DNA of 64,000 nt from Gnetum montanum. Taxonomy: Eukaryota > Streptophyta > Gnetopsida > Gnetales > Gnetaceae. Location: assembly GCA_015680685.1 (NCBI GenBank), contig MNCI01000651.1:852168-916167 (forward strand), given 5' to 3'. Both the position numbers and the translations under genes were made by a program. Shown one piece after another: positions 21,168 to 33,349 of the stretch. The stretch's first letter is position 1. Every line of letters starts with the position of its first letter. Below the pieces are notes generated by a model. That model had not been told where the DNA came from. It made no database searches and worked only from the letters and a program-made list of their open reading frames with translations.

Positions 21168-21696
21168 ATGGTTGACAACCATGTCCCTTCATCTTCCTTT
21201 GTATCAAATTTATTTGAGTCCCCTTCAAGCCAAAATCTACCTAGAATCCATACTATGATGCTTACTTACACTATATCTAATTGGATCTATGCTGGAAACC
21301 TTCTTAGGAAACTAGCTGATCCTAAAAGTCCTCTCATCTATTTGCAGATTGTTGGGAATGAATTGTGCAAAGGTTTTCTTGACTTAGGTTCTAGTGTCAA
21401 TTTAATTTCTCATGAGATGTCCACTACATGGAACCTACATTCTCTCAAGAAGAGGAATATCATATTAGAATTGATAAACTAGTTCATTGGGACTAGTGGA
21501 AGACGTTGTGATCACTGTCTATGGGTGGTCTTATCTTGCTGATTTCCTAGTGATCAAGGTGGAGAACTACAAAGGGGATTTTCCAATCATCATGGGAAGG
21601 ACATGGCTTACCACCATTAATGCAATAATGGACATAAGAGATCTTTCATTGGAAATATCCAAAGAAAATGCATTTGAAAAGATTCAGAATAAGTGA
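21168..21696 (+). pseudogene. Aspartic protease of element C
   Basis: The active-site block is KGFLDLGSSVNLISHEM (21,370-21,420). D-L-G-S-S is the variant usual in Athila/Tat proteases in place of DSG/DTG. After a frameshift at about 21,483 the frame continues with VVITVYGWSYLADFLVI and FPIIMGRTWLTTINAIMDI, the flap-side ILGRPFL-like block. It would mature the gag-pol polyprotein. Confidence 0.85.
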
Positions 21697-22239
21697 GTTC
21701 CATGCATCCCATACAGTGATATAGGGTACAATTGTGTGCAGAAATTTTAGGCCATGAAACAAGCATTTATCTCTGCATGCTAGTAATGTGCACTAGAAGT
21801 AGAAATTCAAAAGTTTCTGTATGCAGTAGCCACAAAACAAGAGGTCACCCAGTGGCTGATTGCTGATTTTTAGAGTAGCACACTTTGCATGGAACCGACT
21901 GAGAGCCTGACATGCACATATGTCACAGGCATGGATGAAGTAAAGCAAGTTCATCACCAACTCTTTAATGATGCAAATGATGATACTAATTGGGGAGAGT
22001 TGGAAATTCTTAAAAATTTTAAGCAAGAGCCCCTTGAACTAAAAACGCTACTAGCCAAAATGGAATATGTGTTTTTTTAAAATGGAAAGCCAGTCATAAT
22101 TAACGCAAACTTTGCTCCAAATTAGAAAAAGATGCTATTAAATGTGGTTCAAAAATGGTCAACTACTTTTTCTCTGTCATATCTTAAACTCACAGGGATT
22201 CATCCTAGGATATGCCAGCATCGTATCTACATTGAGCTG

Positions 22240-23110
22240 ACCATGAAGCCAAAGAGACAACCATAGAGGTGACTGAACCCCAAATTGAAGCAGGTCATCA
22301 AAGAGGAAATTAAACAACTCCTCAAGGTGGGGTTCATTTATCGCATTGTGGATAGTGAGTTGGTTAGTCCACTCATAATTGTTCCAAAGAAAGGAGGCAA
22401 GTGGCTAGTTTGCTTTGATTTTCAGCTACTGAATATGGCAACATTTAAGGATCATTTTTCATTGTCATTTGTTGATCAGGTGTTAGACACAATATCTAGG
22501 CATTACTACTACATTTTTCTAGATGGTTACAATGGCTATAACCAAATTCAAATTACACTAGAAGATCAAGTGAATACAACATTCATGAGTCCTTGGGGGA
22601 CTTTTGCATATCACAATGCTCCTGTTACATTCCAACACCTAGTTCTAAGCATTTTCAATAGCAAATCAAAAGTAGTGTGGAAGTCTTCATGGATGACTTC
22701 TCCACTTATGGAGCTACATTTGAGCAATCCCTAGACCACCTTGAGAAGTGCTAAAATGATGTGTTGAAACCAACTTGTGGCTCAATTGGCAAAAAAGTCA
22801 TCTAATGGTCCAAGAAGGCATTGTATTGGGGCACAAAATATTCCAAACAAAAATTAAGGTAGACCCTAAGAAAATAAGGATCATCCAAGGCATAACCCAC
22901 CAACCAGAAACTATCAAAGATGTTTGATCATTCCTTGGACATACTAGCTACTACTAGTGATTCATAGAGAATTTTTCTAAGATCACAAAGACATTGGTGA
23001 AGCTGACAAAGAAAGATGTTTCATTTTTCTATACCTCAAAATGTGAAAAAGCATTCCAATAGCTGAAAGATAAACTTGTAGAAACTCCAATCCTACAAGC
23101 ACTTGACTAG
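22240..23110 (+). pseudogene. Reverse transcriptase of element C
   Basis: The blocks appear in order: EEIKQLLKVGFIYRI, SPLIIVPKKGGKW, LVCFDFQLLN, FLDGYNGYNQIQI and TTFMSPWGTFAYHNAP. After a one-base shift near 22,665 comes the catalytic VFMDDFSTYG, typical of the Athila branch. The thumb region to 23,110 has several TAG/TGA codons, for example near 22,733, 22,752 and 22,926. The catalytic Asp pair itself is intact. Confidence 0.9.
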
Positions 23111-23480
23111 TCTAGACTATTCCATGCCATGACAAATGCATCAAATTATGCCTTAGAAGTTGTGCTTATGTAGATGGATGATAAGAAATATCCATATTAC
23201 ATCCATTGCACTAGCCAAAGCATTATAGGTACACAACTGAACTACACCACTATAGAAAAAGAATTGATGGTAGTGGTGTTTTCTCTAAAGAATTTTAGGC
23301 ATTATGTGCTTGAATACAAGGTGTTTATGCACACGGACTACAATGCCATCTACTTCCTAATGAACAACCCAACGATAAGTCCCTGTGTCATATGGTGGCT
23401 GGTGATCTAGTAGGAATTCGATCTTACAATGATAGATCGAAAGGGCACTAAGAATGTGGTATTTGATCACTTTTCTTGAT
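23111..23480 (+). pseudogene. RNase H of element C
   Basis: It contains YIHCTSQSIIGTQLNYTTIE, then KELMVVVFSLKNFRHYVLEY and KVFMHTDYNAIYFLMN, the normal Ty3/gypsy RNase H series (T-x-KE-L, then HTD). Stops occur near 23,408. It degrades the RNA strand during reverse transcription. Confidence 0.85.
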
Positions 23481-23729
23481 TGCGATGAGACAACAAAGAA
23501 GAAGAAAATTCACTATCTAATATGTTTCCTAATGAACTCCTCTTTGCTAGGGCTATAACTGAACAATTTCCCAATGAGCCTAAATGGCATGATGACATTC
23601 TCACCTATCTTCTCACCCAAGAGATGCCACAAGGGTTGGACCATTAGAAGAAACAATAGTTCCTTCACTAGATAAAAAAATTCATGGAGATCAATATATA
23701 CCTTTACAATGTGTGTGTCGATGACCTGG

Positions 23730-24840
23730 TTCATTGGTGTGTCCCTAAGCCGATCAACTGTACATTCTCCAAGATTTTCATGAAGGTCCTTGTAGAGGAC
23801 ACTATGCTAGGAGATGCATAGCCATTAAAATCCTGATGGAATGGTACTATTGGGAAACAATCTTTAGGAATGCTCACCATTATGTCCACTCTGGTGAACA
23901 ATGCCAATGAGATGGTGGAATAACTACTCGAATGGAGGGTCCTCAGTAACGGATTCAACCACTAGAATCCTTTGACATCTGGGGCATTGATTTCATGGAT
24001 CCCATCATGCCCATGTTAAATAGAAAGGTGTACATCATAGTTGTTGTTGACTATTGTACAAAATGGGTAGAAGTAGCAATCGTCATCGATTGTACATCTT
24101 CTACTACTGCTCAGTTTGTACAACAAAATGTTGTAAATACGTTTGGTATGCCACATGCATTAATTTCTAATAATGGAACTCACTGTATAGGCACTACTTT
24201 TCAAAAGCTTGTGCAATGCTTGGGGGTTGAACATAAACTCACAACACCCTATCACCCCCAAGCTGATGGTCAAGTTGAGGTTACTAATAGAGAAATCACA
24301 AGGATTCTAACAAGAACTGTTAGGAAATATAGGAAATACTAGAGCACAAAACTCAATGACATCCTTTGGGCCTACCACTCAACATGGAAACTTCCTATAG
24401 GCTATTCTCCCTATGAGCATGTGTACAGAAAATTACCAACACTTCATATTTAATTTGAGCTCTGTACACTTTCAACAACCTGTGACCTCAACCTTGACTT
24501 GAGTCTAGAACAAAAATAAAGACTAATGAATCTCAACTTGCTAGATGAAAATCAATTGATGGCCTTATCATCTAACAAGTTTTATAAGGTCTACAAAAAA
24601 AAGTGCCATGACCTTAAAATCAAAAAAGTCAAATTTCAACCAGGAGATAAGGTTTTCTACTAGAACCCCACACACGTACCTCAACAAACTAATTTCCAAA
24701 CATTTTCGGAAGGACCTTACATCATTTATAAAAATTTCCTTCTAGGGCCATGATGATTTACAAACCTGAGAGGCCAAACAATAAATAGCTGGTCAACATC
24801 CAACAAATCAAACATTTCCATGAGCATAAGCCAGCTAATA
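23730..24840 (+). pseudogene. Integrase of element C
   Basis: An HHCC-like start (GHYARRCIAIK at about 23,800-23,830, then C-x2-C at about 23,890) precedes the core. Core blocks are FDIWGIDFMDP with the first Asp, SNNGTH where the second catalytic Asp is Asn, and YHPQADGQVEVTNREI with the Glu. The tail has LSSNKFYKVYKKKCHDLKIK and a VKFQPGDKVFY block. TAG codons lie at about 24,341 and 24,661. The Asp-to-Asn change (GAT/GAC to AAT) would kill strand transfer. Confidence 0.88.
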
Positions 24841-25949
24841 CAACAAATTCCTCATTGGATGGACAACCACGGTCCATATTTCAAATCTCCTCCTTTTAAC
24901 TTAGTCATGGGGGAGATGGCCACCCATGCTAACCATATAGTGGCTCCTTAGTTTTTCAAATTTTTGTTTTACAACTTTTTTTTACACATTCTTTATTTTA
25001 CATCTTCATGTTTTCATGTTATTAATCTTTACTAATTTTTGTTTTACATCATTGTTAGTACATTTGCTATTTCTTGAAGATTTTACACTTTCTTTTATAT
25101 TTTATTTTCTTTTATTTTAGTGTGGTTTTCTAACTTTTGTTAATAAGTGCCAAGTATAGTGGTAATGTGTTGCTGGATGATGGTATGTACTATTTTGTTA
25201 TTTGATTGTTAGTGTCTGGATTCTAGCTTTGAATTTCATTACGAATGATTAGGCCATGGTTTCTTTTTCATGCAACAAGCAATGAGTCCACAACATCCAC
25301 CCATCCACAAACTCTATGGTTTTCCTTGTTCTAGAAGCGTGTAGTCCCTTTTTCATTAATAAAACTTTAATAAATTTGTGGCTTTGGTAGTTTTTGGAAT
25401 TCGAAAGGATTCAAAGGTTTGAACAAGGTGTGACGATATTCTTTGTGCCTTTCTATTTACCTGGGTGCATGTTTGGTTTCATGGATTTCTTACCATTGCA
25501 TGTTGACCAATAAAAGAAAGTTTTGAATAAGTCTTTTCATGTGTGGTTCTCATAAAAAAAATGAAAAAAAAAAATGATGGAAATTCAAAGCACACCCTTT
25601 AGACAAAATAAACACATACATGGTGTGGTTTCCATTTCAAAAAAATGATGGGAATTTAAAGCACACCCCTTAGAAAAAAAATGGGCTACAAGCACTGGTT
25701 ATGGTACTAGAAAGAAATGTTACCCATGCCTAAAGGTCTCCTCTAACTAAGGCCCTTCCTCACTTCCTACTTCTCTTTTCTTCTTTAATAAGGAATGGTG
25801 GTTATTTTGTGGGAGCACTGTTGTCTCAGGGAGATGGATTGGTCTTAGAATGGTGATGCAAAGTCACTGAACGAGGTTGGTTTTGGTCTAGACTAATGAT
25901 GAATCTTATCAAGTCATTTAACCATAAAATCTACCCTGTCTGTGGGAAG
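24841..25949 (+). other. AT-rich spacer of element C between integrase and ORF3 tail
   Basis: No ORF is visible. Two near copies of a segment with an A-rich run, an ATGATGG block and AAAGCACACCC lie at about 25,556-25,605 and 25,640-25,680. In element D the corresponding interval is followed by the full ORF3, so most of ORF3 has been lost from C. Confidence 0.6.
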
Positions 25950-26116
25950 TGTCGACTCTGTCAAACATCAGGACATTAGCATGGACAACACAAGACCCTC
26001 GGATCGAAGAGGAGAAGCTCCAGGCCATACTTCAACACCATCAAGTCTCAAAGCCTGGAGCACAAGACAAAGGGAAAGCACCAATGGAGGAGCCACCGCC
26101 ACCAGGAACTACATGA
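25950..26116 (+). pseudogene. C-terminal remnant of ORF3, element C
   Basis: The last 50-odd codons read with EEEKLQAILQHHQVSKPGAQ and MEEPPPPGTT before TGA (26,114-26,116). The same ending, with a few substitutions, closes ORF3 of element D at 38,797-38,965 on the minus strand. This identifies it as the tail of the third ORF that lies between integrase and PPT. Upstream codons are absent. Confidence 0.75.
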
Positions 26117-26269
26117 GTTCCACAAATTTTGTAGATTGTAGCACATTCTTTGTGTTGTCTCTTTGTTTTTTTTTTCATTCCACACTACGGCATAACCCCA
26201 TTTTCAGCATCCAATAATCCCATACCTATCCACTGTGTAATCATTATAACTTGAGGGCAAGTTTTCATT

Positions 26270-26283
26270 TTGTCATGGGGGTA
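26270..26283 (+). other. Polypurine tract of element C
   Basis: CATGGGGGTA immediately precedes the 3' LTR start. Element D has GTGGGGGTA at the same place. Confidence 0.7.
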
Positions 26284-27130
26284 TGATGAGTCATCATTTG
26301 GGAGAACACGATATTGCATCCATGATATCGTAGCCCAACTACGATATTGCATGCAATACACGATATCGTGACCTATCTCCTCATCTATAAATAAGGGGTA
26401 GAGAGAAGAGTTAGGGATCATTAGAGTTTTAGTTTTATTTTAGATTTAGTTTTGATTTTAGTTTTCATTTTCTCTCTCTACCCTTTTCCTCTCCATGTAT
26501 GCCTGCAGTGTGATGATTGTAATTGTACAACATCCTTTATTCGAGTGTGACATACTTGGACACACACATGACTGGAAATAAAGATAGAGGTTAATGCATC
26601 ATTGTAGTATTTACTTAGTTTAATTAATCATTTAATTAGTTTTTATTTACTGCTTTCTTAGTTAATCTCTCTCACCCTTATCTCATGTTAAAACGTGGAA
26701 TGAGTACGACTTGATTACGAGCATTTAAGTGTGACTACTTGGTAACCCAGTAGTGTACCTAGGATTTGTGCTTGGTAATCCCAGTGGTAGTCATGCACGA
26801 ATTCCAAGATATGTATGGATAATCAAGGAATGGATGCTCATCGCACTTAGGCTAGATTAGATTCTCTCTCACCCTTCTCTCCTAGCTTAGTTAATATTAC
26901 TTTCCATTGCCTTCAGGAGTAGCATTAGATTAGAAACCCATCATACACCTCACTTTGGACTAAACCATATGTGACAAAGCTAATACTAGTCCATGTGGGA
27001 AGATAGCGAACTGCAACCTAAGTCTAGCTGTCTAGATGCCACAACTAGTCCGTTTGTGGAGTCCGACCGGATCATGTGTGTAATGCTCATATTCGTATGG
27101 TTGAGTGTAGGGGTACCTTGCCACTCATCA
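26284..27130 (+). repeat. 3' LTR of element C
   Basis: It begins TGATGAGTCATCA and ends CCACTCATCA, so its ends are inverted copies of about 8 bp. It contains a GATATC cluster (about 26,310-26,371) and TATAAATA at 26,386-26,393. Confidence 0.9.
26310..26393 (+). promoter_or_regulatory. GATATC-type palindrome cluster and TATA box in the C LTR
   Basis: Four to five copies of a motif around CGATATCG (some degraded to GATATTG) are spaced about 15-20 bp apart and end about 15 bp before TATAAATA. The 5' LTR (17,734-17,830), the D LTR and the D internal promoter have the same arrangement. Confidence 0.75.
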
Positions 27131-28890
27131 CTATGAAATCTAGACATGTATGGGTAATTAAAAATAAGATAGAAATAATTTAAATAACCCAAAAAATTAC
27201 AAAATACAGACTTGAATGATTACCTCTCCTCCTAGATTAATTTACAAGACACTTATCTTGAACAACATGAAGAATCCAAATGGAAAGAACAAGAAGAAGA
27301 AATACTTATAAAAATTCTAACAATTCAACTAGGAATCAAACCAAAAAAGCTTCAAAAGAGAGAAAGAAGAACAAATATGAAAATCTTATCTTAGATGACA
27401 TCCAAACTTATGAGATTTAAATCATAATATTAAATTTTCTTATTCCCATAATCCAAAAACTAGAAAAAAGGGGTGATAAATATAGGAAATAAATAGGGAA
27501 TTCCAAGGTCAAACAAATAGGTAGAAGTAAGGTAAAATGAGAATATTTTTTCATAATAAAATATTAAAGCTCATAGAATTAACACTCACATAAGCAGAAG
27601 ACCAACCAAGTGATTTATCTCATGAAACCACCACCATCACTAGGAGATAAGCTTGAGCTCACTTACTCATAATGCCAAGGCTCCAAGTATTCACAAGTGG
27701 ATCCTCTCTGTAGTAGGAACCTACCTTTCTTGACCTTATGAAACTTGTTGATGGAACACATATGAATTCCAAACAACCAATGAGACATCAACATCAAATG
27801 CAAGTATGTCCTCTTGGATGAACAAATAGCATCCTATAATTTTCCTAATTGACTTCTTGCCACATACAACAATGCATAAAATGGAAAGAAAAGAGATGGA
27901 GAATGAATGATGAATAAGAGAATGTTAATTTAATCATTGGTGAAATTCTCATACAATCATTTAATTAGCTCATGGAAGTATATGAGAATGTCCTATACCC
28001 CATGAGAGATCCACTGCTACATTCCTTTATCACTACTCATTCAAATAGTGGAGATCTACCTCTAAGTTCTTTTTCTGAGTACAAGGTTATAGCTATCACT
28101 ACCAATGCTATCTATCCTTGATTATTCCATAGTTTAATCATTGGTGAAATTCAACCATGGAAATATGCTACAAATCATCTAGAAGTCAAGATTTTGATTT
28201 GGTTTTCCTTCAACTGTACATGTACGCATAGTAAGTTTCTTGAATTTGACTTTCCCAGAATCCTCTCAACAATCCCTTTAGCTACACTAACTAGTTCCAA
28301 TTCCAATGGTGATTATAATGCCATGATCAAGCAATTGGATTCTCATGTTCTAGATATGGTCATGGCCTGGATCAAGGGTTATAATCTTGACTTCTAGGAA
28401 CAAATGAATTAAGGGATTAGGTGGAAGCAACATTTGACATTACCAAATTTTAGTAAGAGAGATACTTCTAAGCCTTCATAATCATTGGTAGTAATGAATA
28501 AGAGATTATTTTGGACTATTATATTTTGAAATCAACTGAGCTAAGAAATAGGCTAAACATGAGATGGACTTATATGTTTATTCATCCAACCATTCATTTT
28601 GATCTTGAGAAATTACATGATTGGTATGAAATAGTAGAAATATCAATTTATGTAGATCAAAGAGCTTGGAATTATATATCTATTTCCATTATTTCTTCTT
28701 CTTCATTTTTTCTCTTTCTTCTTCTAATCCTTTTCTTTTCATCATTATTTTTCATTTTATAGGAAGAGGGATTTTTATGAAGCATGGAGATCATGGGAAT
28801 TGATTGGAGTGCTAAATCACCATGTGAAGTGTTTAACTTACGCAATCATGAAAATTCATCCCTCATCACATGACCTGTACATGTTCATGA
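27131..28890. other. Unassigned AT-rich sequence between elements C and B
   Basis: No confident gene. A segment near 27,690-27,730 (ACAAGTGGATCCTC, then GTAGGAACCTACC) is similar to 61,392-61,432, so it is probably dispersed-repeat sequence. Coding-like but unrecognised reading occurs at 28,194-28,762 (+). Confidence 0.35.
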
Positions 28891-29089
28891 AAATTATAAA
28901 TCTCTTCTGACTAAGGTAGATAGGCATCGCGAGCATGTGCACCAGTAGGAATAGACTACGAGGAGCCCCTATAAGAAGAAGAAGAAGAGTTTGAAGCTTA
29001 CTCTAAGCATGAGGGCTCTTTCCACACCATCTTCCAATGAGCGACCCCTAGTTTGGCTCTTCTATATTCTTGTTCACCCATTCTCCTTG

Positions 29090-30290
29090 AGATGGGCATA
29101 GTACTGGCTTCACCTTTCAGGTCAACGCCTATGATAGGGACACATCAGATACAACATACATATTATGATGCAATAGCTCCCTTTAGCTTACCCTTCATGA
29201 CATCATTTCCATCCTTTTAGCCATTGCTGCCTGTAGCAATTGCATCATCTCAACCATACATTTATGCAAGGCCTATCTCTAATTCCCAAGTAGCTTAGTC
29301 ACCCTACATCTTGTCTATTTCATCATTGTCCTTGGCACCGACCCAACCTACGTATGTGTTGCCTATCTCGATCATCATCCCGACAACATAGCCCACATAG
29401 CAAGCACATTCTACAATTCTACAACCCACAACCAAGCCATGGACCACACAGCTAGTCTAATAGCAAATCGTGCAATCAACAAAGGTAGCTAGAATGTCTT
29501 AAAAATTAGACTAGGCATTCTAGATGATCCAAAGTCTGATAGAAGAGGTGAAGCAACTTAAAGCTACCTCCTCTAAAATTTTCAAAGTGGTGGACTTTTA
29601 CTAGGATGATCCCATAAGCCCTATGGTCCCACTACTAACTCTTCTAGCTAGAGTCCCACTGCCTTAGTTCACAAAATACAATGGTAAGGGGAACCCTAAT
29701 GTGCATTTGGTCACATTTATGTTGGAGTGCTTACTGTTCAAGCCTGGACACATGTCATCATATGTGTGTTTGCCATGTCACTCACTAGCAAAGCATTAAA
29801 TTGGTACCATGCATTACCTAGAAGCTCTATCTCCTCTTTAGAGGACCTTGTGAGCCAATTTGTAATGTGCTTCAAATACAACTTGAAGTAGGAGACAACT
29901 TTGGACCAACTGATGCAAATCAAGCAGGGTAACCTTGAGCCTATAGAAAATTCATTCAACGCTGGAGTGCCTTGTTAAATGAAATATGAGAGCCAATAGC
30001 CAAAAAACACCTCCTAGCCATCTTTAAGACCATAATCAATGACTTCATAAAGTTGACGTTGTATTACTTAGGTCCACAATCCCTAAGCCAAGCCTTCGCC
30101 CAAACCAAGGGCATACAAGATGCAGTAGAAGCCAGTAAGGACTTGACTTATATGGCCTACAAAAACTAGCATGCAAGGAGGGACAAGGATAAGGGAAAGT
30201 AGAATGTAATGGTGGTGACTGTGGCCAAAGAGGCCAAAGCAACCAACCTGAGGCCAACAGCTAGGTAACCCAGAGCCTCAGCTAACCACA
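29090..30290 (+). pseudogene. gag of element B
   Basis: After a proline-rich N-terminus the capsid core reads GKGNPNVHLVTFMLECLLFK, SLASKALNWYHALP, SSISSLEDLVSQFVMCFKYN and LDQLMQIKQGNLEPIENSF. This is the Retrotrans_gag pattern of Tat elements, with W-Y-x-x-L-P then F-x-x-x-F. LSQAFAQTKGIQDAVEASKD near 30,090-30,145 matches LSQAFSQTKSIQDAAEASKD in the gag of A. About ten stops or frame changes, several of them TAG, break it. Confidence 0.85.
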
Positions 30291-30439
30291 AAGTAGCCAA
30301 CACTAGCACTAGGGCAACCAACTAGACTACATCCTCAATGGCCATAGTGTAAGCTATTTCAAGGCCTAAATTTGAGCACAAGGATCACTATAAGTACACT
30401 CCACTACCATTAAAACCTTCAAATTTGCTAGATCAATTG

Positions 30440-32274
30440 TTAAAAGCTGAACGCATCTAGTACAAGCAAATGATTGAGGATGTTCACAAAAAACATGATA
30501 GGTATTGTGAGCTACTAAGGAATCCTGCGTTAGTAGCACCAAATAAGCCCATGGTCCCTAGGTATTTTAGGCTAGATTTATTTTCCACTACCACTATTTA
30601 CCCAACCATAACACTAATTTTAGCATAGCCTTGCAGGATGATCTACAAAGGATGATTGACAAAGATGAGCTAGTACTTGACACTGCTAACCTAGTCAAGC
30701 CTCAAAACTAATCCACAAGGATATATAATGATCCTCTAAAATTGGATGATGCTAGCTATGTCATAAATGCTATTAGTGTTGATGACAACCTAGAACTGGT
30801 GCAACGACCATTTGTGATCTATGTGCCCTCTAGTAGCATAAGGGTTCCCTTGACCCCCATGGGTTCTAGACCGTCTTTCATCATTAGAGTGCCACCACAA
30901 GCACCTATGACATCCTTTGTAGTTATGGTCCCCTTGCCAATTGGATCAACAACAATGGTTCAGACACCCTTTGTCATCACAACATGCTAGCCCCTCACTT
31001 GCCTAAAACCCAGTGGTGTCCAATGCATTGGTTCCCTCCTTCCCAAGAGGCAACCTTACTAGCAACATTGGCAAGCCCTCGAGGTGGCAACATAGGAGAC
31101 CTAATGAGCATCTCACAAAGAAGATGGTTAGGGAATGTTAAGATCAAAGAGTGAAGGTTTTCCAAAACAAGTTTCCATATCTGCAGTTCCTATGGTGAAA
31201 ACAACTAAAGAGGCCATGACAAGCAAATCACAAGGAAGCACTAAGGCTCATAAGCAAACCAAACAACCAAAGCCCAAGTTACCTTTGCTAGAGATCTGCC
31301 TCTTAGACCACATGAAAGAAGTTAAGGTTAGAAAAAACATGGCTAATGACAAAGACTTCGTGGATGCATTAGCCCAAGTCAAACAAGCACTCAAACAAAA
31401 GAACATAACATTGAGCCTATATGACCTAATCATGAGCTCATTTTCCCACTATGAAGCACTAGTGTATATGTTGACCTCCATTCCCATCATGGAGGACATC
31501 CCTGCAAATGAGAACTCCATCCATGTAGTGATGTTGCCTCTTGCACCATAGGAATCAAGTTCCACATCCCTAGCATTTCATGATGAAGAAATTAAGGTTC
31601 ATCATGAGAGGGGTGAGGTCATAATAGATCCCATGTTCATCACCATATGTGTTTGGTAATGCAAGATTCACAAAGTGCACATTGACCATAGAGCAACAAC
31701 AAACATAATTTTGTACACTATCATAGACAAACTGGACCTCACAAATCAAATCAAGCCAATGAAAACCACATGTTTGAGCTCCTTCAATGGGTTGTATGTC
31801 ATCATCAAGGGCACTATCACCATAACTTTTGTAGTAGGAGAGGAATTCCCCACCACTACTAAATTCATTGTCATAGAGAAAATGCTAAGCTTTAACTTAA
31901 TATTGGGAAAAACTTGGCTAGTCCAATTATGAGCCATCTCCTCTCTGATTCACCAAGAAATCCACCTCTTGTATGAAGGTGGCAAAGTTATCATCCATGG
32001 TGATAATGCTGCCCCTTTGGCCATCAACAACATAGATACAGATCAAGGATTAGAAGTTGAATTTCCTAATGATGCAGCCACAGAAAATGATAAAAAACAT
32101 GAGGTGAACCCACCCAAAAAGATAGAACAAGCCAGTCACCTACCAGAAGGTGCCCTTTGGGCAGAATTTCCCTTTGACGTAGCGAGTGAGGGTCAAGGAG
32201 ACTACCGAATAGTGCAATCTAGGCCCTATGCACCTCCTAATCCACATCAAGTTAGGAAGCAACTATGTGACTAA
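30440..32274 (+). pseudogene. gag C-terminus, linker and protease of element B
   Basis: YCELLRNPALVAPNKP (about 30,500) matches the block just before the zinc knuckle in A; the knuckle itself is decayed here. A conserved linker follows with ALKQKNITLSLYDLIMSS (31,390-31,440). The protease starts near 31,670 with VHIDHRATTNII in the active-site position, where R replaces the expected G. FNLILGKTWLVQL (31,890-31,928) is the second conserved block. The frame ends with QVRKQLCD and TAA at 32,272. Element A has the same linker and the same end region. Confidence 0.82.
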
Positions 32275-32569
32275 GGTATCCCCTTAATCCAAAACGTGCT
32301 AGGTGCCTACTCGCTATTTGCTTCCATGCATCTTGTATTCTACTTGTTTCTCATGTCATATTTGTTTTACTTAGATTAGTATTATGTTTTTCTCATTGTT
32401 GCTTATGTTAGTATGCATCGTTTTGCTTTGTTCACACATTTATTTGCTTTTTTTATGCATTCACTTAGTTAGTTTATGCTTTCAAAGTTATTATGTTAAT
32501 ACATGAAAAACATCAACATGCATAAAAATCATAAACACAAAAATCACCAAAAAGAGAGATAGCAACGCC

Positions 32570-32870
32570 ATGGCCTAGAATGGCCCTACACTAGCAATCC
32601 ATGGCTCAGAATGGTCCCAAACTATCATTGTGACCCAGAATGGCCTTAAAATATCATCTTAATTTCATCATGTGCGGTCCAAAATGGCCTAAAACTATCA
32701 CCTCAGCCTGAAATGGCTAAAAACTAGCATCAACCCTCTCGTTATGGCCTTAAAGTAGCATGGGGCCCATCAAGGATTTAAACTGACAATAGACTTGGTA
32801 TGGCTCATAATGGCCTAGTATCACCATGGCCCGTAATGGTCCAAACTCTCATACTCATATCAAATGTAGT
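32570..32870 (+). repeat. Hairpin-repeat array 1 of element B
   Basis: About nine degenerate units of 25-45 bp have a core such as AATGGCCCTAAACTAGCATC. Units contain short inverted pairs (GGCC ... GGCC/GGCCA). The reverse complement matches the array after the protease of element A (51,690-51,850). Confidence 0.75.
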
Positions 32871-33021
32871 AAAATCATCATATAGGGATAAAAGTTTACA
32901 AATTACACTTGGCAAATGATCATCCATAGCAAATGTAAGATGAACATCAATACATAGCATGAATAGCATCACATAGGCAAAAATGTAGCAAAAATCCTAG
33001 TGGGAGGTACCTCTGATCATG

Positions 33022-33093
33022 CTCAACCAGTAGTGCTAGGTGGGAATGGAGGTTCTGCTTCCTTTATCGGATCACTGGGCCTTTTAGCATCAC
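33022..33093 (-). pseudogene. Possible last exon of an antisense gene in element B
   Basis: On the minus strand an acceptor-like GTACCAG is followed by a short open stretch of about 23 codons ending in TGA. It lies just inside the array, exactly where element A has the 21-codon last exon of its antisense gene. The two short peptides are not clearly similar, so identity rests on position, size and the acceptor-like site. The rest of the gene would have been lost with RT and integrase. Confidence 0.25.
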
Positions 33094-33224
33094 CTGGTAC
33101 TTGCCACAACCATTAATAAATATGTGCGAATAGTAAGCAAGCATTCTACAAGCTAACTCAAAACATAAAAAGCATAAAAAACTAACATAGTAAAAAATAA
33201 CTTGGAAATGACCTTTCCTAGTCA

Positions 33225-33330
33225 CTAAGGCCTATGACAATGGAGCATTCAAGCTTTCTAATCAAGACAAAAATGAGTTTGTCGATCTAGTGAACCATTC
33301 AAACTTGAAGCCATACTATATCTAGCATGT
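33225..33330 (+). pseudogene. Integrase C-terminal end of element B
   Basis: TKAYDNGAFKLSNQDKNEF and VDLVNHSNLKPYYI closely match TKAYENGAFKLADMDDREF and the NHLYLKPYYIQ block at the integrase end of element A. Only this tail remains. The deletion joint lies just before it, near 33,220. Confidence 0.85.
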
Positions 33331-33349
33331 AGCACCACAAGTAAGCATT

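Larger units (their letters stand above)
17709..27130 (+). mobile_element. Athila-like Ty3/gypsy LTR retrotransposon C (9.4 kb)
   Basis: LTRs of 856 and 847 bp in direct orientation share the start (TGATGARTCA), a GATATC-rich cluster, a TATA box and the end motif (GGGGTACC, then CTCATC). A PBS follows the 5' LTR and a G-run PPT precedes the 3' LTR. Between them are gag, protease, RT, RNase H and integrase in order, then a long spacer and the last 50-odd codons of a third ORF. The bases outside the two LTRs (ATTAG and CTATG) do not match, so no clean target duplication is visible. All ORFs carry stops, many of them TAG. Confidence 0.93.

Noticed and set aside
28194-28762. Host gene between elements C and B
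   Set aside because: Some coding-like stretches, but no recognisable domain, no consistent exon borders and no clear homology by eye.
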